Of a stretch of 6,399 nt of DNA, positions 1-3,807 are shown piece by piece. The stretch covers positions 1 to 6,399 of the forward strand of contig JALLOL010000150.1 in the NCBI GenBank assembly GCA_027717875.1. Direction: 5' to 3'. Below the pieces are notes generated by a model. The model was not told the DNA's origin, made no database searches, and saw only the letters and a program-made list of their open reading frames with translations. Within the stretch, counting starts at the first letter, position 1. Every line of letters begins with the position of its first letter. The DNA is from Acidobacteria bacterium AH-259-L09. Its GTDB lineage: Bacteria; Acidobacteriota; UBA6911; RPQK01. The position numbers and the translations under genes are program-made.

Positions 1-423
1 GAGCTGATCCTCCGGAATCTCTTTTTGGATCTGCTGGAAAAAGATGCGCTCTTCCTTTCGAATATGCTCCTCCAGGACATGGGCAAAACGAAGAAGCATA
101 TTCTCTAACTGCAGGCCCTCCGCAGCTCGGAGCTGCATAATCAGGTTTCGAAGCTGGGCGTGGTGCTTACGCAAAAGAGAAATGATTTCATTCTCCGGTG
201 GAAGGTATTTTTCAGCCAGAGGAAAAAGAAATTTCTCCTCAGCCTGAAGATGAAAGATCAATTCAGTATCGAAGAATTCAACCGCTCGGTCACGTTGTAG
301 ATCACGTCGCTCGGGCCAGGAGGACTGTGGAGCTTTTGACTTTCCTTGCTTGATTCGCTGGGCCAAAATCAGTCCCAGATGATGATCGTGAGAAAGAGGA
401 ATCAGACTCTCGTGGCGCTTCAT
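1..423 (-). CDS. Hemerythrin-like HHE-domain protein, partial (C-terminus off the left edge)
   Basis: Translating the minus strand from the ATG at 423-421 gives 141 residues with no stop before the window edge. The start fits because the only upstream in-frame codons before a stop (439-441) include no other ATG, GTG or TTG; the ribosome site is weak. The protein is a mostly helical HHE-type four-helix bundle. Candidate di-iron ligands are H14/H15 in SHDHHLGL, H58 and E62 in the first HxxxE, H87/H88, and H120 and E124 in the second HxxxE (HIRKEE). This spacing is typical of hemerythrin HHE cation-binding proteins, which are usually cytoplasmic and bind oxygen, NO or iron; the exact role here cannot be read. 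There is no signal peptide. Little more than a short C-terminal tail should be missing if the length is typical of the family. It is transcribed divergently from the deacylase gene. Confidence 0.85.
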   Translation of the reverse strand, partial: MKRHESLIPLSHDHHLGLILAQRIKQGKSKAPQSSWPERRDLQRDRAVEFFDTELIFHLQAEEKFLFPLAEKYLPPENEIISLLRKHHAQLRNLIMQLRAAEGLQLENMLLRFAHVLEEHIRKEERIFFQQIQKEIPEDQL

Positions 424-500
424 TTTGCCTATAGGGAATCATAGCAGGGCTGCGGGATGTGTGAGTAGTTTTTTGCCGGCGACTGGTAGAGTTAAGCCAC

Positions 501-521
501 GTAGAAATATGCACTTTCTAC
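501..521. repeat. Small palindrome upstream of the hemerythrin-like gene
   Basis: GTAGAAA (501-507) and TTTCTAC (515-521) form a perfect 7-bp inverted repeat around a 7-nt spacer. It lies about 80 nt upstream of the hemerythrin-like start, in the divergent intergenic region. The position suits an operator or a short RNA hairpin, but I see no confident promoter elements next to it. Confidence 0.4.
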
Positions 522-546
522 TGATATCCTATGTCGTGGTGTTCGA

Positions 547-664
547 GGGGGGGGTGAGGTCAGACCGTAGGGGCGAGCCGGTGGCTCGCCCGAACCGTTC
601 TCGGTGAATGGGTTGCTCGGGTGAGCCACCGGCTCACCCCTACGGTCTGACCCCTACCCCCCCC
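547..664. repeat. Inverted pair of REP-like hairpin units (BIME-like element)
   Basis: Two copies of a roughly 34-bp unit lie in opposite orientation, 560-593 and 617-650. They match except at two positions. Each unit has its own perfect 9-bp stem: 571-579 with 583-591 (GGGCGAGCC/GGCTCGCCC) and 619-627 with 631-639 (GGGTGAGCC/GGCTCACCC). The two differences are compensatory: C574-G588 in one stem becomes T622-A636 in the other. A GTAG tetranucleotide (567-570, and its complement 640-643) abuts the stem in both units. The outer ends are an 8-G run (547-554) and an 8-C run (657-664). GTAG at the foot of a hairpin, and inverted pairing, are known features of REP/BIME elements mobilised by RAYT (TnpA-REP) transposases; assignment to that class is inference. 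No transposase gene lies in the window. Confidence 0.75.
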
Positions 665-671
665 AATCCCC

Positions 672-678
672 AAGGAGG
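672..678 (+). promoter_or_regulatory. Strong Shine-Dalgarno (AAGGAGG) setting a GTG start
   Basis: AAGGAGG at 672-678 sits 6 nt before the GTG at 685. It fixes the start of the deacylase gene at a non-ATG codon, consistent with the signal-peptide-like sequence that follows immediately. It begins only 7 nt after the end of the large inverted repeat, so mRNA folding could limit access to it. Confidence 0.85.
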
Positions 679-684
679 AACCCC

Positions 685-2362
685 GTGCTTCGGTTTGCTC
701 TCTGCTTTCTTTGTCTGACACTATTCCTAGCTTGCACCGCCCCACCGGAGTACGACCTGGTGATCCGCAATGGCCTGATCTACGACGGCAGCGGATCGCC
801 ACCGTTCAAAGGCGACGTGGCCATCAACGGTGACACGATTGCCGCGATCGGATCTCTAGTCAGCCAGCGGGGACGAACGGAAATAGACGCCAAGGGTCTG
901 GCGGTTGCTCCCGGCTTTATCAACATGCTGAGTTGGGCCACCGAGTCGCTGATCGAGGATGGCCGCTCCCAAAGCAACATCCGCCAGGGAGTCACCTTAG
1001 AGGTGTTCGGGGAAGGATCGTCCATGGGTCCACTCAATGAGTCGATGAAAAAGGAGATGAGCCAACGGCAAGGGGACATCAAATATGAAATCTCCTGGAC
1101 AACGCTTTCCCAATATCTTGAACATCTCGTTGAGCGAGGAATCTCGCCCAATGTCGCATCTTTTGTGGGGGCCACCACGGTGCGGGTCCACGTGCTTGGA
1201 TATGAGGATCGCGCCCCCACGGCAAAAGAACTCGAGCAGATGCGTTCCCTGGTGCGGCAGGCCCTGCAAGAAGGCGCCCTCGGCGTGGGATCGTCACTCA
1301 TCTATGCCCCTTGCCTTTTACGCCGGTACTGAAGAGTTGACGGCACTTGCACAGGTGGCTGCCGAATACGGTGGGATGTACATTTCTCACATCAGGAGCG
1401 AAGGTAATCGACTTGTTGAAGCCGTCGAGGAACTGATCAGTCTTGCACGCAAGGCCCGCATTCGGGCTGAGATCTATCATCTGAAAGCAGCGGGTGGGGA
1501 GAACTGGGACAAATTGAACACAGTCATTGAAAAGGTCGAGGCGGCGCGGGCCGAGGGGCTTCAAATTACCGCTGATATGTATACTTACACCGCTGGAGCC
1601 ACGGGTCTGGATGCGGCCATGCCTCCCTGGGTGCAGGAAGGAGGACACGAGGCCTGGGTAAAACGCCTGAAGGATCCGGCGATCCGACGGAGGGTCAGGC
1701 ACGAAATGTCGACACCGACAGATGATTGGGAAAATCTGTACTTGGCAGCGGGCTCGCCTGAGAAAGTTCTGCTTGTGGGATTCAAAAGCGATTCACTGAA
1801 GCACTTAACCGGAAAGACCCTGGCCGAGGTGGCCGCCATGCGGCGTAAATCGCCAGAGGAAACCGCCATGGATCTCGTCATTGAAGACGACAGTCGTGTC
1901 GGCACCGTCTACTTCCTGATGTCGGAAGAGAACATTCGAAAAAAGATTGCCCTTCCCTGGGTGAGCTTTGGATCGGATGCCGCATCGCTGGCACCGCAGG
2001 GCGTTTTCCTAAAATCGAACCCCCACCCTCGAGCCTATGGCAATTTTGCGCGGCTTCTGGGCAAATATGTCCGCGAAGAAAGCGTCATTCCACTTGAGAA
2101 GGCGGTCCGCCGCCTGACCTCACTTCCCGCTTCTAACCTTAAACTGCAGAGGCGTGGCCTGCTGAAAATCGGCTATTTCGCTGATGTCATCATATTTGAT
2201 CCAGAAGCCATCCGCGATCATGCCACCTTTGAGAATCCCCATCAGTACTCGACCGGCGTCGTCCACGTGCTCATCAACGGTCAACAGGTACTCAAAGACG
2301 GCGAACATACCGGCGCCACGTCTGGCCGTGTCATTCACGGCCCGGGCCGGAAAAATTCCTGA
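685..2362 (+). pseudogene. N-acyl-D-amino-acid deacylase-family amidohydrolase, lipoprotein-like, frameshifted
   Basis: Frame 1 runs from GTG 685 to a TGA at 1330-1332; the rest of the protein continues in frame 2 from about 1313 to TGA 2360-2362. Dropping one T at 1311/1312 joins them into about 558 residues, normal for the family. The N-terminus is hydrophobic and ends FLAC (C17), a relaxed lipobox, so the native protein was probably an envelope lipoprotein. It then shows the amidohydrolase start (DLVIRNGLIYDGSG), APGFIN near 75-80, GEG near 109-111, H235 in YISHIRSE, H265 in EIYHLK, and D431 in SFGSDAAS. H235 and H265 are 30 residues apart, as are the metal-binding His220 and His250 of the Alcaligenes D-aminoacylase; D431 fits the catalytic Asp. 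The usual HxH after APGF is replaced by NMLSWA. Likely reaction: hydrolysis of N-acyl-D-amino acids or related D-residue compounds. The break is either a real lesion or a sequencing error. Downstream reading stays clean to the end, so decay, if real, is recent. Confidence 0.85.
1306..1332 (+). other. Frameshift site: one extra T, then a premature TGA
   Basis: The text reads GCC CCT TGC CTT TTA CGC CGG TAC TGA. Removing one T of the pair 1311-1312 gives GCC CCT GCC TTT TAC GCC GGT ACT GAA, that is APAFYAGTE, continuous with both flanking halves of the amidohydrolase. As written, the first product stops at 214 codons plus an unrelated tail (CLLRRY) before any of the H235/H265/D431 active-site residues. 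Confidence 0.85.
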
Positions 2363-2662
2363 AAATACCGAGCGACCAATGTTTCGCAGGCCAGAGGCAG
2401 GAAAAGGCCAACAGCTCAGGCCTGACGCTGGATCAAAAAGCCCGAAATGGATTCTCAATGGCTCTTGATGGAGAACTGTTTGTAGCGCTTCCTGGCAAAC
2501 TTTCGCCACTTCTTGCCATTGTTGAGAGAAGACGAGCAAATTTAACCAAAAAAGAAACCCGCGTGGCTCTTGGTTACCCCACTTGCGCGCTAAGGAAGCA
2601 ACGCCTTCAATTCCCTCCAGCCGGTTCACTGCCTCTAATAATAGAATCCTCGCTCTTTCACT
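2363..2662 (-). pseudogene. Possible remnant of a helical-repeat protein gene (unrecognised)
   Basis: On the minus strand an open frame begins after a TAA at 2665-2663 and stays open leftwards past 2362 into the antisense of the deacylase. Its first 60 or so residues look protein-like: an amphipathic helical pattern with ARILLLEAVNRLEG, ASLARKWG, FWLNLLV and WQEVAKVCQEALQTV, reminiscent of TPR-type or other helical-repeat segments. After roughly HQEP the sequence becomes Pro/Ser/Gly-rich and unconvincing, and the last part is simply the deacylase complement. The only good start is an internal GTG (2629-2627), and I see no clear ribosome site. It may be a degraded gene fragment or a chance open frame; I cannot name a family. 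Confidence 0.25.
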
Positions 2663-2685
2663 TTAGGTTGGCTCATGCACTCGGA

Positions 2686-2714
2686 AGACCACCTGCGTTT
2701 TGTACAGGTGGTCT
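2686..2714. repeat. Hairpin with 10-bp stem
   Basis: AGACCACCTG (2686-2695) pairs perfectly with CAGGTGGTCT (2705-2714) around a 9-nt loop. CAGGTGGT recurs once more at 2737-2744. No T-run follows on either strand, so it is not a standard intrinsic terminator. It may be an operator or a relic of a repeat family. Confidence 0.5.
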
Positions 2715-2719
2715 CCACA

Positions 2720-2926
2720 AGTTAAGTATTTGATAGCAGGTGGTTTAGGAGATTTTCGAGCTACTGCTTGCAAAGTAGATTCATGGTTTCGGCTGAAACA
2801 CCCAATTTTCGCGGCCTTTGTTTTCAACGAGTTAAGGCGGATTTGTTGAGCTGTGTTGAGATTTGTGGGTCTTGGGTGCTTTCAACAGCTACAAAATCGA
2901 CTATACTCATTTGTGCATTTCAAGGA
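2720..2926. other. Intergenic stretch without a convincing gene
   Basis: No frame here gives a protein-like translation of useful length. It is more AT-rich than its surroundings and holds short imperfect palindromes: CTACT/AGTAG at 2761-2778, and GTTTC/GAAAC at 2786-2799. Near its right end lies the first copy of the 42-bp direct repeat. Confidence 0.5.
2865..2906. repeat. 42-bp direct repeat, copy 1
   Basis: This stretch matches 3484-3525 at 38 of 42 positions with no gaps; the core GTGGGTCTTGGGTG and TTTCAACAGCTACAAAA are identical. It ends 20 nt beyond the stop codon of the DUF2442 gene. Similarity stops sharply on both sides. With copy 2 it brackets the two-gene DUF4160-DUF2442 unit, which suggests a module boundary or a dispersed repeat family. 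Confidence 0.85.
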
Positions 2927-3211
2927 TTAGGAAGCCTCCTTGCTCACCGGCCGCGATGCCCGTGGTGCAGGGGCACCACGTAGCAACCCCTCGGTGCTCA
3001 GGTCCTCATCGATATCGGGCCAGTAGATCCCAAACCCTCCCCCGGCTACTTTACAATTGGAGCGCTCTTCCGGTGTGGCCGCCAACAATCTCGGATACCA
3101 AGCCAGCGGTACGGAGATTGTCCTACCATCCATAAGATCCACAACTAACGAGTCTTCCGAGAAGCGTACATCTTTAACCCGCTCTCCAGCTTTAGGTTGC
3201 AAAGTACTCAT
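2927..3211 (-). CDS. DUF2442 domain protein
   Basis: This gives 94 residues from ATG 3211-3209 to TAA 2929-2927. An upstream in-frame ATG (3238-3236) would add nine residues (MSKNYWRRG), but GGAGG at 3222-3218, 6 nt before the chosen ATG, favours the shorter form. The protein shows the DUF2442 pattern: VKDVRF (12-17), a strand with DLMDGRTISVPL (25-36), WYPRLL followed by ATPEER (45-50), a Gly-rich GGGFGIYWPDIDEDLS (57-72), then LLRG. The Ala/Pro/Arg tail after residue 79 is probably disordered. DUF2442 proteins are small, cytoplasmic and of unsettled function, and are often found next to a DUF4160 gene, as here. The gene overlaps its partner's 3' end by 20 nt, so the two are likely co-transcribed and translationally coupled. 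A partner or antitoxin-like role is a guess. Confidence 0.85.
   Translation of the reverse strand: MSTLQPKAGERVKDVRFSEDSLVVDLMDGRTISVPLAWYPRLLAATPEERSNCKVAGGGFGIYWPDIDEDLSTEGLLRGAPAPRASRPVSKEAS
2961..2980. repeat. Hairpin inside the 3' end of the DUF2442 gene
   Basis: CGTGGTGC (2961-2968) and GCACCACG (2973-2980) form a perfect 8-bp stem with an AGGG loop on the plus strand. It encodes the RGAPAPR part of the DUF2442 tail, about 35-50 nt before the stop. It could slow decay or transcription of the minus-strand message, but no T-run follows. Confidence 0.45.
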
Positions 3212-3428
3212 TCCACGCCTCCAATAATTCTTGCTCATGTTCCGAAATCAAATCGGCAATCCTGCGCAGCTCGGTAGGGCTGAACCCGAGATTACGGGCG
3301 AGCGCTACTGGACCAAGCCAGAATTTGGCTGACTGGCCGCCTCGATCCACGTGTATATGTGGCGGTTCATTTGGCTCATGACTGTAAAAATAGAATCTAT
3401 ATGGCCCTTCCCGTAGGATTGTCGGCAT
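3192..3428 (-). CDS. DUF4160 domain protein
   Basis: This is a 78-residue protein from ATG 3428-3426 to TAA 3194-3192. It has the characteristic DUF4160 layout: MPTILREGPYRFYFYSHE (1-18), the hallmark PPHIHV (22-27) with H24 and H26, AKFWL (34-38), then a helical C-terminal half with LGFSPTELRRI and EHEQELLEAWNEYF. The HxH and neighbouring acidic residues look like a possible metal or catalytic site, but no activity is established that I can cite. The length is normal and the gene is intact. It is first of a two-gene operon and overlaps DUF2442 by 20 nt; the ribosome site of DUF2442 lies inside the codons for its conserved EAW. A good Shine-Dalgarno is not evident. The DUF4160/DUF2442 arrangement recurs in many bacteria and resembles toxin-antitoxin pairs in size and coupling; that role is inference. 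Confidence 0.88.
   Translation of the reverse strand: MPTILREGPYRFYFYSHEPNEPPHIHVDRGGQSAKFWLGPVALARNLGFSPTELRRIADLISEHEQELLEAWNEYFAT
3218..3222 (-). promoter_or_regulatory. Ribosome binding site (GGAGG) for the DUF2442 gene
   Basis: CCTCC on the plus strand reads GGAGG on the minus strand, 6 nt before the ATG at 3211. It lies within the DUF4160 coding sequence and supports translational coupling; it also decides the DUF2442 start over the ATG at 3238. Confidence 0.75.
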
Positions 3429-3464
3429 CCCGAAACGATTCTCTCACGATTCGATCTGCCCTTG

Positions 3465-3486
3465 CACTGTTCGCGTTCAAACAGTG
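3465..3486. promoter_or_regulatory. Palindrome upstream of the DUF4160-DUF2442 operon, possible operator
   Basis: CACTGTT (3465-3471) and AACAGTG (3480-3486) form a perfect 7-bp inverted repeat with an 8-nt spacer, 37 nt upstream of the DUF4160 start. The right arm overlaps the first three bases of direct repeat copy 2. Position and symmetry suit an autoregulatory operator of the small operon. Promoter boxes are not clear. Confidence 0.4.
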
Positions 3487-3525
3487 GGTCTTGGGTGGTT
3501 TCAACAGCTACAAAAATGACTACAC
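3484..3525. repeat. 42-bp direct repeat, copy 2
   Basis: It matches copy 1 at 2865-2906 in the same orientation, 38 of 42 positions, with four substitutions and no gaps. It lies 56 nt upstream of the DUF4160 start. Read on the minus strand it contains TGTAGTC and TGTAG a few bases apart, a tandem half-site appearance that could be protein-bound. Flanking sequences share nothing with those of copy 1. Confidence 0.85.
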
Positions 3526-3807
3526 CTTAACGGGCTAAAAGTTAATGCCACTCACGTGAACGCAACCCTGGGTGACCCCGGCGGCGAGTAGCATAAAGAA
3601 ACAGTGAACCGATCTGCTTTCTAACCCAAGCTTCTGTCGCGAAAAGCTGTTCGCGACAGCCAGCGAAGCGACAAGTTTCCGATAAGCCGACTATACGGAC
3701 AAGTGGAGGCGTCACCCCAATTTTCCTTATCCCGGCCCCAGACTGAGTCTGCCTGTTAATCAGCGTGTTGGCTGCGGCAGGTTTCGCTGCGGGCTTGTTC
3801 CCGGCGT
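3526..3807. other. Intergenic region downstream of the kinase gene
   Basis: I see no convincing gene here. Open frames are antisense shadows or very short; one 19-codon minus-strand frame starting near 3594 (MLLAAGVTQG) has no supporting features. The only clear structure is the hairpin at 3634-3659. The region lies after the stop of the kinase gene and before the divergently repeated DUF4160 module. Confidence 0.5.
3634..3659. repeat. Perfect 10-bp-stem hairpin
   Basis: CTGTCGCGAA (3634-3643) pairs exactly with TTCGCGACAG (3650-3659) around the 6-nt loop AAGCTG. It lies about 150 nt downstream of the kinase stop codon. The stem is GC-rich and stable, but no T-run follows in either direction, so a rho-independent terminator is not supported. 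Alternatives are an operator, a processed 3' UTR end, or a repeat-family palindrome. Confidence 0.6.

Noticed and set aside
302..514. Minus-strand 70-codon open frame at the hemerythrin start
   Set aside because: It overlaps the hemerythrin-like gene in another frame; the HHE frame has clear metal-ligand motifs and this one has none.
547..664. Intrinsic terminator or attenuator
   Set aside because: The structure lies upstream of a gene start between divergent genes, with C/G runs rather than a T-run; the two-unit inverted layout fits a REP-like element better.
780..1301. Minus-strand 173-codon open frame
   Set aside because: It is antisense to the conserved first half of the amidohydrolase; no domain or start signal.
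1306..1318. Programmed +1 frameshift in the deacylase gene
   Set aside because: The site CCT-T-GCC lacks a stop codon in the A site, a rare codon, or a nearby stimulatory Shine-Dalgarno as in prfB; an indel or base-call error is simpler.
2458..2733. Plus-strand 91-codon open frame
   Set aside because: It has no ribosome site, the composition is not protein-like, it reads through the hairpin at 2686-2714, and no family is recognisable.
2865..3525. CRISPR array
   Set aside because: There are only two repeat copies, 577 nt apart, with protein-coding genes between them.
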